Shown: positions 18,786 to 27,924, numbered from the stretch's first letter. The stretch: DNA of 64,000 bases from Parvularcula marina (GCF_003399445.1 NZ_QUQO01000001.1:620001-684000), one strand, 5' to 3'. Notes: a model not told the origin generated them from the letters alone. Program-made: numbers and translations.

Positions 18786-19601
18786 TTATGCGGACTTCAT
18801 CGATTTGAGGACGTCCACACCCTGAAGATTGTGGCGGCGTGCCCGGCGTTCCATCAGCGCGCGCCAGTTCCCCATCGACATCAGCTGCGAGTAGAGAATC
18901 GGCAGGATGTTCGACTTGCGCAGCTCAAGGAATTTGTCGTCCGGCAGTTCGTTGAGTTTGTTCTCTTCGAGGCCGACATATTTTGCGAAAGGCTGCGGCT
19001 GGTCAGTGCCATCCGGCGTGAACTGAGCGACCTGCTCGGCGAGGAAATCGTATTTTGCGAGTTCCTGGCTGAAACGCAGCGTGTTCTGACGGTCCTGCTC
19101 ATAAGTCTGGCAGTATTCCATCGCCTGCTTCATCGCGTCGCTCGGCTCGCCATTGTTGAAGAACGGCAGCTCACCATTCTCGGTGATCCCAGCGTAGCCC
19201 TCGTCGACGATCATCGCCATGCGCGGGTTTTGCGGATCGGCCCCACGGTCGGTGGCCAGCGCAAACGGATAGCGGCGCAGATAGCCCGGCACGTAGACAT
19301 TCTGTTCCCACTCACCGGATTCCTTGTCGATGAAGAGGTTCTCATCATCGATGATGCCGACGACGGCGAGCGGCAGCGCGGTTGCCTTCTCGGAGAAGAT
19401 CACCGGGTAATCGCGAGACGCCGAAGGAATTTCCGAGACGGTCAGCGGGATCGCACGAATTTTCTCAGCGAAAGCGAACGGACGATCCGGACGCGAGACG
19501 CCAAGCTTGCCGTGCTGTTCCTTGTTGAGGAGAGCCGGTTTCGAGAACAGGAACATGGACCCTTCGAGGCCCGGAGGTGTGGCGGTTGGCGTAGTGCTCA
19601 T
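18786..19601 (-). CDS. SapC family protein
   Basis: A 271-aa protein recognised as SapC-like by 'RPFAFAEKIRAIPLTVSEI', 'YPVIFSEKATALPLAVVGI' and 'YVPGYLRRYPFALA' near the N-terminus. The family is named for an S-layer-associated Campylobacter gene, but its biochemical role is not established. In Caulobacterales, Sphingomonadales and Xanthomonads it is often adjacent to TonB receptors and tryptophan-halogenase-like genes; here those genes lie 15 kb away. There is no signal peptide. A longer plus-strand frame over the same bases is a shadow. Confidence 0.85.
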   Translation of the reverse strand: MSTTPTATPPGLEGSMFLFSKPALLNKEQHGKLGVSRPDRPFAFAEKIRAIPLTVSEIPSASRDYPVIFSEKATALPLAVVGIIDDENLFIDKESGEWEQNVYVPGYLRRYPFALATDRGADPQNPRMAMIVDEGYAGITENGELPFFNNGEPSDAMKQAMEYCQTYEQDRQNTLRFSQELAKYDFLAEQVAQFTPDGTDQPQPFAKYVGLEENKLNELPDDKFLELRKSNILPILYSQLMSMGNWRALMERRARRHNLQGVDVLKSMKSA

Positions 19602-19714
19602 GAAATTCGTCTTTTCTTCTGTGAGACTGTCAATTCGGCGCGCAATAGCAAAACGCCATGCTCTGCGGAACCCTCAAGGCGAGGGAAATCAACTGTTGGT
19701 GGGCGAAATCCTGT

Positions 19715-20254
19715 TCAGAGAGAGGCCATCTCCGATTTCGAGCGGTCCTGCGCATCACAGGCGATGCGATACATCTCCTGAAGATGCTTGGCATCCTGGG
19801 CTGCCCTGTGGACATGCGGCGCCCCGCGGCTGGCAAGTTCAACCAGCTCTTTGGGCTCGCGCGGCCAGATCGGCCGGAGAAGATCGCCAAGATCATTGAG
19901 CCGGTAATTGGGGCGGACCCCGGCTGCATCATAAAGCCGGAACAGCCAGAAACTGTCATAGTCGGGCGCGTCGGAATAAACCTGCGCATCGCCCAGCGCA
20001 GCATTCAGGATCAGCGCAGATTCAATCGGATCCCGGCCATCCGTGACCAGATTGCTTGGGCTGATACCGTGCAGCTTTTCAGCCGGTTTCTCCCATGCAG
20101 TCATGCTCCAGCTATCAGCTGGCTTGATCAGCATGGAACGCGGATCACCCGTTTCGAATACCCAGCCCACTTCGATGGGCCAGGAATGTGGTCCCAGACC
20201 GGACGCCTCGACGTCGATGAACGCGATTCTCGCGTTCCTTTGATCGGCTTCCAT
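19715..20254 (-). CDS. DEDD-type 3'-5' exonuclease-like protein
   Basis: A 179-aa protein with the layout of a DnaQ/RNase T-fold nuclease: ExoI 'AFIDVEASGLG' (D14, E16 region), an ExoII-like segment 'VYSDAPDYDSFWL' and ExoIII 'HRAAQDAKHL' with the His-x(4)-Asp of the DEDDh class. The small size suggests a single-domain RNA or DNA trimming enzyme. Substrate unknown. It is read on the minus strand upstream of sapC, with 113 nt between, where only weak promoter-like sequence is visible. Confidence 0.7.
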   Translation of the reverse strand: MEADQRNARIAFIDVEASGLGPHSWPIEVGWVFETGDPRSMLIKPADSWSMTAWEKPAEKLHGISPSNLVTDGRDPIESALILNAALGDAQVYSDAPDYDSFWLFRLYDAAGVRPNYRLNDLGDLLRPIWPREPKELVELASRGAPHVHRAAQDAKHLQEMYRIACDAQDRSKSEMASL

Positions 20255-20384
20255 TCAACCTCCCCGGACGGCGCTATTGTTACGCGCTTCTTGTTGCCGG
20301 CATAATATTTTTGGTCAGTTCCCGGCGGGGTTTTTATCCGCCGGTCAGCAGCAAATGTCGAGAAAAATGGGAAAAAACGCGCGC

Positions 20385-20579
20385 TTAGACGCGCTGTCCG
20401 CCCGAGACGCGCCAGACCCCGGATGCTTCGTCTACCTCAAGATCGAGAATCGGCTCGTCGCCATTCGCCTTATTGGCGAAATTGCGGGCCGCCTCGATCC
20501 GGCGTTTGACCTTCCGGGCGAGTGTCACCGCCCCGGCGGTTGCCGCAGCGGTGAGGATAAGGGTGCCGATCGCGCTCAT
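20385..20579 (-). CDS. Small conserved-looking hypothetical protein with N-terminal membrane helix
   Basis: A 64-aa frame: a hydrophobic N-terminal helix (residues ~3-20, Ala/Leu/Thr rich) followed by a basic stretch 'KVKRRIEAARNFANK' and a short acidic C-terminal half. The pattern suggests a small inner-membrane protein with a cytoplasmic tail. I do not recognise it. It lies in a 373-nt space between the exonuclease-like and S49 peptidase genes, on the same strand as both, and without it that space would be empty. Confidence 0.55.
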   Translation of the reverse strand: MSAIGTLILTAAATAGAVTLARKVKRRIEAARNFANKANGDEPILDLEVDEASGVWRVSGGQRV

Positions 20580-20627
20580 GTGACAGAGCCTATCACAGAT
20601 TCTCGGAATTGGCGCATGACAGCTCGG

Positions 20628-21470
20628 TTAGCGCCCAAAACGCGACCACAGGCTCTTGCGCTCGATCGCGCCGAGGATCGCATCGGGGCCGATGACCCGC
20701 TCAAGCGACGCCCCCATGAGTTTTGCGAGCATGCCTTTCTTGTCCGCCGGGATCGGCCGAATCTTCACCCGGTCGCCAAAGCGGCGCTTGAGCATTGCGC
20801 GCATGTCCTCGACCCCGTCGATCAGGCCCAGCTCTTTTGCGTCTTCGGCCAGCCAGAAATCGCCATTGAAGAGCGTGTCGTCGCTGCCCTTGAGACGCTC
20901 GCCGCGGCGTTCCTTGACGACGCCGACAAAGCCCTTGTGGGATTTCTCCAGCAGGTCTTCGAGGCGGCGAACGTCGCGCGGGCTTTCGGGCCGGAAGGGA
21001 TCAAGCTGCCCCTTGTGATCACCGGCGGTATAGACCCGCCGCTCAATGCCGAGCTTTTCCAGCGCATCGGGGAAGCCGAACCCGCCGGCAATCACGCCGA
21101 TCGAGCCGACAATCGCGAAGGGATCGGCATAGATCTCGTCCCCTGCCAGCGCGAGCATATAGCCGCCCGAGGCGCCGACATCCTCGATATGAGTGATCAG
21201 CGGCAGCTTGTGCTTCTCGGCCAGCTCCCGGGCACGGGCGAGGATCATCCGCGACTGGACCGGCGAGCCGCCCGGCGAATTGATCGACAAAATGACGGCC
21301 CTTGGGCTGCCTACCGTAAAGGCCTTGCGTAGCGAATCTTCGAGACCGGAAAGATTGAGGGACTTCCCCGTCCGTGTATCGGGCGCAATCGTGCCATTCA
21401 TCGGCAGCAGATTGACGATCGGGGCCGGGTCACCGGTAAAGGGCAGTTTATGCCACAGGAATTTGAACAC
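20628..21470 (-). CDS. S49 family serine peptidase (SppA/SohB-like signal peptide peptidase)
   Basis: A 280-aa protein similar to short SppA/SohB peptidases that degrade signal peptides or membrane-protein remnants. 'INSPGGSP' forms the oxyanion segment, the nucleophile Ser101 is in 'DVGASGGYM', and the general-base Lys153 is in 'YTAGDHKGQ'; the Ser-Lys dyad is complete. The GTG at 21470 is preferred because GGAG(AGAAAT) lies directly upstream; an upstream frame to 21527 would add 19 residues. No strong signal anchor is visible with this start, so it may be cytoplasmic or peripheral. Divergent from ispB. Confidence 0.88.
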   Translation of the reverse strand: MFKFLWHKLPFTGDPAPIVNLLPMNGTIAPDTRTGKSLNLSGLEDSLRKAFTVGSPRAVILSINSPGGSPVQSRMILARARELAEKHKLPLITHIEDVGASGGYMLALAGDEIYADPFAIVGSIGVIAGGFGFPDALEKLGIERRVYTAGDHKGQLDPFRPESPRDVRRLEDLLEKSHKGFVGVVKERRGERLKGSDDTLFNGDFWLAEDAKELGLIDGVEDMRAMLKRRFGDRVKIRPIPADKKGMLAKLMGASLERVIGPDAILGAIERKSLWSRFGR

Positions 21471-21637
21471 ATTTCTCTCCGGGGATGGAAACTCGAGTAT
21501 ACGGGCTGTAAGCGCAGCGGCTTGCAAGGTTCAACCGTCTCAAAGACTGTGCCATGAGCACTTTGTCACATAAGACGTTGCGCCAATTGTCCCCATATCT
21601 CGTCTGGGCATAGTCTCGCCTGGAAAGGAACTGCTTC

Positions 21638-22657
21638 ATGGCTCTCGCCGCCGAACTCACTGCCCCGGTCCGGTTCACCGATGTGGCGGCTCGTCTCAAA
21701 GAGATGCAAGCGGACGACCTGGCCGCCACCAATGATGTGATCATCGATCACCTCTCTTCTGACATTGAGCTGATCCCGGAAGTCGCGCGGCATCTGATCG
21801 TGGCCGGCGGCAAGCGTCTGCGGCCGCTGATCTGCCTTGCCGCTGCCGATATCTGCGGCGCGAGCGGTCCTCGCCCCCTCTTTCTTGCCGGTGCCGTCGA
21901 GCTGATCCATGCCGCCACCCTCCTGCATGACGATGTGGTGGACGACTCCGCGCTGCGCCGCGGGCTGAAGACCGCGAACATCGTTTTCGGCAACAAGGAG
22001 TCGGTACTGGTCGGCGATTTCCTCTTTGCACGGGCTTTTGCCCTGATGGTGAAGACCGGCTCGCTCGATGTTCTCGATATTCTCAGCCGCGCCTCCTGCA
22101 CGATTGCCGAAGGCGAAGTCCTGCAGCTGACGACCGAGGCTGATCTCGATACGTCGCGCTCGACCTATATCAATGTCGTGACCGCCAAGACCGCTGCCCT
22201 CTTTGAAGCCGCCGCGCGCGCCGGCGCAATGGTGGCTGGTGCCAGCGAAGAAGACGCCGATGCGCTGGGCCGTTACGGGCTCAATTTCGGCATTGCCTAT
22301 CAGATGGTCGACGACACGCTCGACTATGAGGGGCAGGCGGACAATATCGGCAAGTCAGCCGGTGATGATTTCCGCGAAGGCAAGATGACCCTGCCGGTGA
22401 TCCACGCCATCGCCCGCGCCCGTGACGATGAAGAGCGCGCCTTCTGGGCCCGCACAATTGGTGAGCGCGAACAGACCGCAGGCGACTTTGAACGCGCGCA
22501 AGGGCTGATTGCCCGTGACAATCTGATCGATGTCTGCCTTGGTGAAGCCCGCGATTATGCAGCGCGCGCCGCAGAGGCACTTGAGGGCTTGCGCGATACG
22601 CCGCTCAAGCGGACGCTTGAGGATCTTGCGCTGAGTTCGGCTGCCCGTCAGGCCTAG
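21638..22657 (+). CDS. ispB: Long-chain polyprenyl diphosphate synthase (octa/decaprenyl type)
   Basis: A 339-aa trans-prenyltransferase that extends allylic diphosphates with IPP, probably to make the ubiquinone side chain. The first Asp-rich motif 'LLHDDVVDDS' is at residues ~96-104 and the second 'DDTLDYEG' at 225-232; 'GGKRLRP' at 57-63 is the usual diphosphate-binding segment. Small residues ahead of the first motif are compatible with a long product, but chain length cannot be fixed from sequence alone. Its last 53 nt overlap the convergent sugar-phosphate transferase gene. Confidence 0.93.
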   Translation: MALAAELTAPVRFTDVAARLKEMQADDLAATNDVIIDHLSSDIELIPEVARHLIVAGGKRLRPLICLAAADICGASGPRPLFLAGAVELIHAATLLHDDVVDDSALRRGLKTANIVFGNKESVLVGDFLFARAFALMVKTGSLDVLDILSRASCTIAEGEVLQLTTEADLDTSRSTYINVVTAKTAALFEAAARAGAMVAGASEEDADALGRYGLNFGIAYQMVDDTLDYEGQADNIGKSAGDDFREGKMTLPVIHAIARARDDEERAFWARTIGEREQTAGDFERAQGLIARDNLIDVCLGEARDYAARAAEALEGLRDTPLKRTLEDLALSSAARQA

Positions 22658-23669
22658 CCCGAAGCCCGAACATCCCCCGCCAGACGAAGACACAGAGCGC
22701 TGTGGTCAGGACGCCTGCTGTCCACAGACCAAATGAGCCATAGCGCTCTGGCAGCGTAATCGCGGCAATCCCGCCATTCAGGATCAGAAGCGCATAGGCC
22801 GCCGAGACGGCCTGATGTGACCAGCCCTCGGCCCGCAGGCGCTGATAGATATGCTCCTTATGCGCATCGAAGACCCGCGCGCCGCGCATGGCCCGGCGGC
22901 AGAACGTGTAGGCGACATCGAGCAGGAAGGGGATGAAGGCGATCGCAAAGACATAGACCGCCTCAGGCCGCGCCTGTCCCGCATGAAGCGCTCCAGCCCC
23001 CAGCAGCATCGCGACCCCGAGGCTGCCCGCATCGCCAAGGAAGATCCCGCCCTTGAGAAGATTGCGGACGGCAAAGCCGTAAAGCGCGGCCGCCGTGATG
23101 ACATAGAGAATGACGATCCCGCCATTGCTCGGCGCAAAGAGGACCAGCAGGACGGAGAGGCCGATCATCCCGCCGCCTGCCGCCATGCCGTTAAGCCCGT
23201 CCATGAAATTAAACGCATTGAGAAAGCCGAAAAGAAAGAGCGCGGCGAGCACATATCCAGCAGGCTCGGGCAGGCTGATCCCCGGCCCGAACGGCAATGG
23301 GATGTGCCCCAAAGGGCCTGTATAGATCGACGCAAAACCGCAAAGGACGACAAAGGCCGCCATTTTCATCCGTGCGGGGATGTCTGAAATATCATCAAGT
23401 AGACCAATCCCGGCAGCGACCAACGCAATCACCGCAAGAGTTGGCGGCAAAGGCCAACCGAGCAGGATCGCCACGCCTGTTGCAACGAGGATGACCAGCG
23501 TGATGACGAGCCCCCCGGCACGTGATGCGGGCTGCCGGTGGTTTGAGCGGGCCTTGACCTTGTCTGTCAGCCACAGCTTCGCCGCCGCCCGGCCCGATAA
23601 TCCGTAAACGGCGATCCCGGAAACTACGGCGAGAAGCACCAGAATGATGAGATCCGCCTGCCCCATCAT
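22605..23669 (-). CDS. Polyprenyl-phosphate N-acetylhexosamine-1-phosphate transferase (WecA/MraY superfamily)
   Basis: A 354-aa, multi-spanning inner membrane protein (about 10-11 hydrophobic segments). Motifs of the family are visible: 'LTDKVKARSNHRQP' early, 'NAFNFMDGLNGMAAG' with the catalytic acidic residue, 'FLGDAGSLG', and the His-rich loop 'HKEHIYQRL'. It likely transfers a HexNAc-1-phosphate to undecaprenyl phosphate, starting a surface glycan. It is distinct from the true MraY at 60.8 kb. The ATG at 23669 overlaps the ispE stop (ATGA). The 3' end overlaps ispB by 53 nt on the opposite strand. Confidence 0.87.
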   Translation of the reverse strand: MMGQADLIILVLLAVVSGIAVYGLSGRAAAKLWLTDKVKARSNHRQPASRAGGLVITLVILVATGVAILLGWPLPPTLAVIALVAAGIGLLDDISDIPARMKMAAFVVLCGFASIYTGPLGHIPLPFGPGISLPEPAGYVLAALFLFGFLNAFNFMDGLNGMAAGGGMIGLSVLLVLFAPSNGGIVILYVITAAALYGFAVRNLLKGGIFLGDAGSLGVAMLLGAGALHAGQARPEAVYVFAIAFIPFLLDVAYTFCRRAMRGARVFDAHKEHIYQRLRAEGWSHQAVSAAYALLILNGGIAAITLPERYGSFGLWTAGVLTTALCVFVWRGMFGLRARPDGQPNSAQDPQASA

Positions 23670-24556
23670 GAAGCCCCCTTGCGGAAGAGCGGTGATGAGA
23701 CCGCCCAATGGCCCTCCGCAACGAACCGTCGGGCCGCACGTGTCGCCGCACTCGCCGACGCGTAAAGCCCGAAGACGGTCGCGCCACTGCCGGACATCCG
23801 CGCGCCAAGACAGCCCGGCTGAGCGGACATCTCTGCTTCCAGCGCAGCAATGGCTGGGCAGATCACCCGCGCGGGCGGTGCTAGATCGTTCCGTGTACCC
23901 GAAAGAAAGCTTGCAACGTCACCTGATGATGCGAGCCTTGCCGTCTCCGGCAGTTCAAAGGGCGATGGCGCGGCGGCCTTATCAAAGGCGCGGAAGACGG
24001 TGCCTGTCGGCACGGCCTGCCGCGGATTGGCGAGCGCGATGTGAAGTGGCGGCAGGCTAGGTCCGTTGGTTACTGCGAAGCCGATCCCACGTGCCCGGAA
24101 ACTGTCCGCTGACATAATATAGGGTGCAAGGCAGACCGGCCCGTCCGCCCCAAGCCCCTGCGAAAGCGCCATCAGACCCGGCACGCTGAGCGGCACCGAT
24201 GCTCGCTGATTGAGTAATGCGAGCGCTGCCGCACCGTTCGACGTGCCCCCGCCAATGCCGGAAGCGACGGGCACGTTTTTGGTCAGCCGGAAGCGGACCG
24301 GGCGAATATCTGCCGCCACTGCAAAAGCGCGGGCTGCACGCAAGACGAGGTTATCCGTAGACGGCGAAAGGCCAGCCCCCTCCTCCCCATCAATGATGAG
24401 CGAAAATTCGTCCGTCTCTTCCTCAATCGAAAGAACATCGCCCGCAGAGGCAAAGACACAGAGTGTATCGACCGGATGATAGCCGTCAGGCCTCACCCCG
24501 CCGACATGCAGCGCCAGATTGATCTTCGCGAGGCTCTGGATTTCCGCGAGGGGCAT
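23666..24556 (-). CDS. ispE: 4-diphosphocytidyl-2-C-methyl-D-erythritol kinase
   Basis: A 296-aa GHMP kinase of the MEP isoprenoid pathway. The N-terminal 'AKINLALHVGGVRPDGYHPVD' carries the catalytic Lys and substrate contacts, and 'PVASGIGGGTSNGAAAL' is the ATP loop; the C-terminal 'GCLGARMSGSGATVFGLY' closes the GHMP fold. It sits between a TPR lipoprotein gene (9-nt gap) and the sugar-phosphate transferase gene (4-nt overlap), suggesting one operon. Together with ispB opposite it, the region supplies isoprenoid precursors and product. Confidence 0.95.
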   Translation of the reverse strand: MPLAEIQSLAKINLALHVGGVRPDGYHPVDTLCVFASAGDVLSIEEETDEFSLIIDGEEGAGLSPSTDNLVLRAARAFAVAADIRPVRFRLTKNVPVASGIGGGTSNGAAALALLNQRASVPLSVPGLMALSQGLGADGPVCLAPYIMSADSFRARGIGFAVTNGPSLPPLHIALANPRQAVPTGTVFRAFDKAAAPSPFELPETARLASSGDVASFLSGTRNDLAPPARVICPAIAALEAEMSAQPGCLGARMSGSGATVFGLYASASAATRAARRFVAEGHWAVSSPLFRKGAS

Positions 24557-24565
24557 TGCCTGCCT

Positions 24566-26437
24566 CTACTCGCTGTCCGCCATGTCTGCCAGCGATCCCG
24601 GCGCAGGCGGCTCGCCATTGAGCTTGGCTTCGACGCGCTGTTTCAGCTCTTCGCCCAGCCCTTCGATTTCAAGGACCCGGCGCCATTCATAGCGGGCTTC
24701 TGATTTGCGCCCCGCCTGCCAATAGGCATCGCCAAGATGGTCCGTGATGACATCATCGCCAGGCTCAAGTTGGACGGCCCGCTCGAGATATTCGACCGCC
24801 ATCTTGTAGTCCCCACGCTGATAATAGGCCCAGCCAAGGCTGTCCGTGATCGCGCCCGAAGTCGGGCGGGCTTCCAGCGCCCGCTCGATCATGCCGAAGG
24901 CTTCGTCGATATTCTCGCCGCGCTCGACATAGGAATAGCCAAGATAATTGAGGAGGCCGGGCTCGTCAGGCGACAGCTCCAGCGACTGACGCAGGTCAGG
25001 CTCGGCCCTTGCCCAATCCCCGGCCTCTGCCGTGATGGCACCGCGAGCGAAGTAATAGCGCCACAGATTGCTGCCGCGGTTTTCTTCCGAGGATAGCTGC
25101 TCGGCAATGGCGATCGCCTCGCTTCCCGCTTTGTAGGCCTCGTCTATGCGACCTTCCTGCGCGAGCAGGTTCGCAAGCTCCAGCATGACATCGGGTGCCA
25201 GCGCATCCTGCTTGAGATAATCCTTGATCAGATTGATCCCTTCATTGCGGCGGTCCATCGCCACATAGGCTTCGGCCTGCGCAATGGCGGCATAATTATA
25301 GAGCCATGAGACAGGCTTTACCCGGCCTTGCGCGCGGGCAGCATCGTCGTAGCGCTCGTAATAGGTCGCAATCGAACCGATGATGTAGTGGCCGCCATCA
25401 AGGTCGGGATCGATCGCCACGGCAAGCTGCGCCAGTGTCAACGGCACTTCGAGGTTGAGCGGGATTTCACCGAACCCGGCTTCCAGCGCGGCATCACGCT
25501 GGGTCATCGCGCGTTCATAGGCCGTCCATGCAAAATTGAGGAACACGAGTGCGGCGCCCTCTTCTGCCGACGATACCATGCGCAAGGGCGCCTTTGCGGC
25601 AACGCGCCTGAACTCGGCTGTTTCACCAGCAAGAGGCTCACCAAGGCGCGACAGCCCCAACCTTCCGACCCGGCGCAGATATCCTCTGTCCTCGGAAAGT
25701 CTCTGGAAGAGATCGATCGCTTCTTCTTTTGACTTGTTGCGCTCCACAAATCCGGCATAGGCGCGCACGGCCATGTCCGCCCCCGGCGCCCGCAGCGCCT
25801 GAGCGTAGGCAACCTCTGCCCCTTCGGTACGGTCTTCGAGATCGAACATCAGTGCAAGGTGGAAGGGCGTGAAGCCCGCGAAATTGCTTTCCTGCGTCTC
25901 GGCAAGTTTCTCGGTTGCGGCCTCAAGCCCTGTGTCGGGATAGATCGCCCACGCTTCGAGCAGATCGCCCATCGCTGTGCCCAGCCCGCTGGCGAAGGGG
26001 TCTTTGAGGGCCGCCTGCGCGGCGATGTAATTCTGCCCACGGAAGGCGTCAGCGATCAGGGTCAGGCGCGGTAAATCATCATCAAGAAAGCCTGCGAGCT
26101 GCACCTGATCATGGCCACCCTCTTCGACGACCGGCGGCGCGCTCAAAATCTCTTCGGCATAGGCCCGCGCGCGGGTGAAATCCCCTGCGACCAGCGCATA
26201 GCGAAAGGCGCTCTGCTTCACCCCGGGATCGCCCGTCTCGGCAATCGCGCGGCTGAAAGCGTCGGAGGCGTCCCCGAAACGCTGCTGGCTCGCCGCGAAC
26301 CGGCCCTGCAGGTAGTCGCCAGCGACCGTCTCAGGATCGGCAGACCCCGTTTTGCCGGAGATCATGGTGCCGGAAGCGGCAGCACAGCCGGCAAGACTCA
26401 TCAGGGCGAGAGCAAGAAGAGGAAGTCGTGATCGCAT
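24566..26437 (-). CDS. TPR-repeat outer-membrane-type lipoprotein
   Basis: About 623 aa. The N-terminus has a lipoprotein signal with lipobox L-A-G-C. The rest is helical with recognisable tetratricopeptide repeats, clearest near the C-terminus ('PGLLNYLGYSYVERGENIDEA', 'ITDSLGWAYYQRGDYKMAVEYLERA', 'ITDHLGDAYWQAGRKSEARYEWRR'). Such proteins act as scaffolds at the envelope; no catalytic domain is present. The ATG at 26437 gives a clean signal peptide; a GTG at 26455 would add six residues ahead of it. It is probably co-transcribed with ispE downstream; no specific function is assigned. Confidence 0.82.
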   Translation of the reverse strand: MRSRLPLLALALMSLAGCAAASGTMISGKTGSADPETVAGDYLQGRFAASQQRFGDASDAFSRAIAETGDPGVKQSAFRYALVAGDFTRARAYAEEILSAPPVVEEGGHDQVQLAGFLDDDLPRLTLIADAFRGQNYIAAQAALKDPFASGLGTAMGDLLEAWAIYPDTGLEAATEKLAETQESNFAGFTPFHLALMFDLEDRTEGAEVAYAQALRAPGADMAVRAYAGFVERNKSKEEAIDLFQRLSEDRGYLRRVGRLGLSRLGEPLAGETAEFRRVAAKAPLRMVSSAEEGAALVFLNFAWTAYERAMTQRDAALEAGFGEIPLNLEVPLTLAQLAVAIDPDLDGGHYIIGSIATYYERYDDAARAQGRVKPVSWLYNYAAIAQAEAYVAMDRRNEGINLIKDYLKQDALAPDVMLELANLLAQEGRIDEAYKAGSEAIAIAEQLSSEENRGSNLWRYYFARGAITAEAGDWARAEPDLRQSLELSPDEPGLLNYLGYSYVERGENIDEAFGMIERALEARPTSGAITDSLGWAYYQRGDYKMAVEYLERAVQLEPGDDVITDHLGDAYWQAGRKSEARYEWRRVLEIEGLGEELKQRVEAKLNGEPPAPGSLADMADSE

Positions 26438-26520
26438 GAGGATATCCGGGGTCACTCTTATTTGGGACGGAAGTGAGTCATCCCACCCGTCATCCGCTTA
26501 GGCAAGCATTGTGGCCCAAA

Positions 26521-27924
26521 TCAGTTCCCGCCCGAAGCACCGGCGGTGAGCCCGGCCCGCCGTCCATTGGCGAAATAGTCATCGATCCCGTCCGCAATCG
26601 CGGCGGCGGCATTGTTCCGCCAGGTGCGCGAGCCGAGATTGGCTTCGTCATCCTCGTTCGACATGAAGGCGAGTTCGACAAGGACCGCCGGGACGTCAGG
26701 AGAAAGAAGAACGACCAGCCCGCCATGGCGGTGCGTGTTGTTCACCATTTTCACCCGGCCCTTCATGTTCTGGACGAGATGAGCGGCAAGGCGTTCTGAC
26801 TGGTTCTTGGTATCGGTATTGGCAAGATCAAAGAGGATGCTTGAGACATCCTTGTCCTCACTCGACAATTCGCGGTCGAAGAGACGGAAGTCCCCTTGCG
26901 AGGTCGCCTCAGCGGCCATCTTCTCGGAGCGGTCTTCGGACAGGGTATAAACGGACGCGCCGCGGACCGAGAGCACCGGGTTCGCATCGGCATGGATCGA
27001 CACGAACATGTCGGCCTGTCGGGCGCGGGCAAATTTGATCCGCTCTTCAAGGTCGATGAACTCGTCACCGCTGCGCGTGAAGGCAACTTCATAGCCGCGC
27101 TTGGTCAGCTCCTTGCCGAGCGCTTGGGCGGCGGACCAGGTGACGCGCTTTTCCTCAAGGCCCGTGGTCCGGCCGATGGAGCCCGGATCCTTTCCGCCAT
27201 GACCGGGGTCAATGACGATGACGAGCTTGTCGGAGGGCGTCGCCGGTGTCTCGGTATATACCCGGCCCGGACGCAGACTCGGAATGCGGGTCATGCGGGA
27301 CGGCGCGCTACTGGTCGCTGATTCGGCAGCAGCGGCCTGCACGACGGACGGAATATCCATCGGCGGCGCTGTTTTGGGCTCTTCAACCTTTGCAGTCTCG
27401 ACCTTTTTCGAGGGCTTTTTCTTCGCTGGTTCTGGCTCGGGCTTCGCCTCAGCGGCCGCAAGGATCGATGCAGCGTCGGCTGCAGCGGTCAGGAAAGCGG
27501 CTCCATTGACCGGTTCCAGATCAATGACGAGGCGATAGCTCTCATTGCTGCCGCTCGGCTCGATCACGAAATCCCGCGCCGGTAGCGCTGTTTCTGCAAG
27601 ATCAATGGTCACCCGGCCCTCGCCGGTCGTCACCTTATTCACGACGCCCTTCGATGCGGGCAGACCGTCACTGCCGAGCGAAAAGCTCACATTCTCAATG
27701 AGGATGACGATCTCGCCGCCATTCGACTGGCGAGGCACAAGCTCATAGCCGGGTGCCGCGTCCATATCGAGGACGACGCGCGTATGCCCGCTTTTGTGCA
27801 CACCGAGGCGAACGTTTTCCACAATGGGCGCAGTCGCGCGCTCACCCGCAAGGGCGAGGATCCCGCAAAAAGTCAGGATCGCGACAGACCACAGGGACAG
27901 CGCTCGCTTCATCAACTTCGTCAT
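26521..27924 (-). CDS. amiC: AMIN-domain N-acetylmuramoyl-L-alanine amidase (AmiC type)
   Basis: A 467-aa periplasmic amidase that cuts the stem peptide from MurNAc during cell separation. A signal peptide (MTKLMKRALSLW..., cleaved near 'ALA-GE') is followed by an AMIN domain (~30-150), a Lys/Pro-rich linker with 'KKPSKKVE', and an Amidase_3 domain (~230-460). Zinc-site and catalytic residues are seen in 'VIDPGHGGKDPG', the Glu of 'GLEEKRV', 'MFVSIHADAN' and 'AVLVELAFMSN'. Full-length and intact. Its promoter must lie in the 580-nt region shared with rne, to which it is divergent. Confidence 0.93.
   Translation of the reverse strand: MTKLMKRALSLWSVAILTFCGILALAGERATAPIVENVRLGVHKSGHTRVVLDMDAAPGYELVPRQSNGGEIVILIENVSFSLGSDGLPASKGVVNKVTTGEGRVTIDLAETALPARDFVIEPSGSNESYRLVIDLEPVNGAAFLTAAADAASILAAAEAKPEPEPAKKKPSKKVETAKVEEPKTAPPMDIPSVVQAAAAESATSSAPSRMTRIPSLRPGRVYTETPATPSDKLVIVIDPGHGGKDPGSIGRTTGLEEKRVTWSAAQALGKELTKRGYEVAFTRSGDEFIDLEERIKFARARQADMFVSIHADANPVLSVRGASVYTLSEDRSEKMAAEATSQGDFRLFDRELSSEDKDVSSILFDLANTDTKNQSERLAAHLVQNMKGRVKMVNNTHRHGGLVVLLSPDVPAVLVELAFMSNEDDEANLGSRTWRNNAAAAIADGIDDYFANGRRAGLTAGASGGN

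Noticed and set aside
19605-19633. TTGACA (minus strand) upstream of sapC as a promoter like those of the TonB receptors
   Set aside because: The -10 position would fall within a few bases of the start codon, leaving no room for a ribosome binding site, and the TTTTGTGAA element is absent.
18777-19781. A 334-codon plus-strand frame over sapC
   Set aside because: It is antisense to a recognisable SapC protein and has the Arg/Val/His-rich composition of a shadow frame; the shared terminator also fits sapC on the minus strand.
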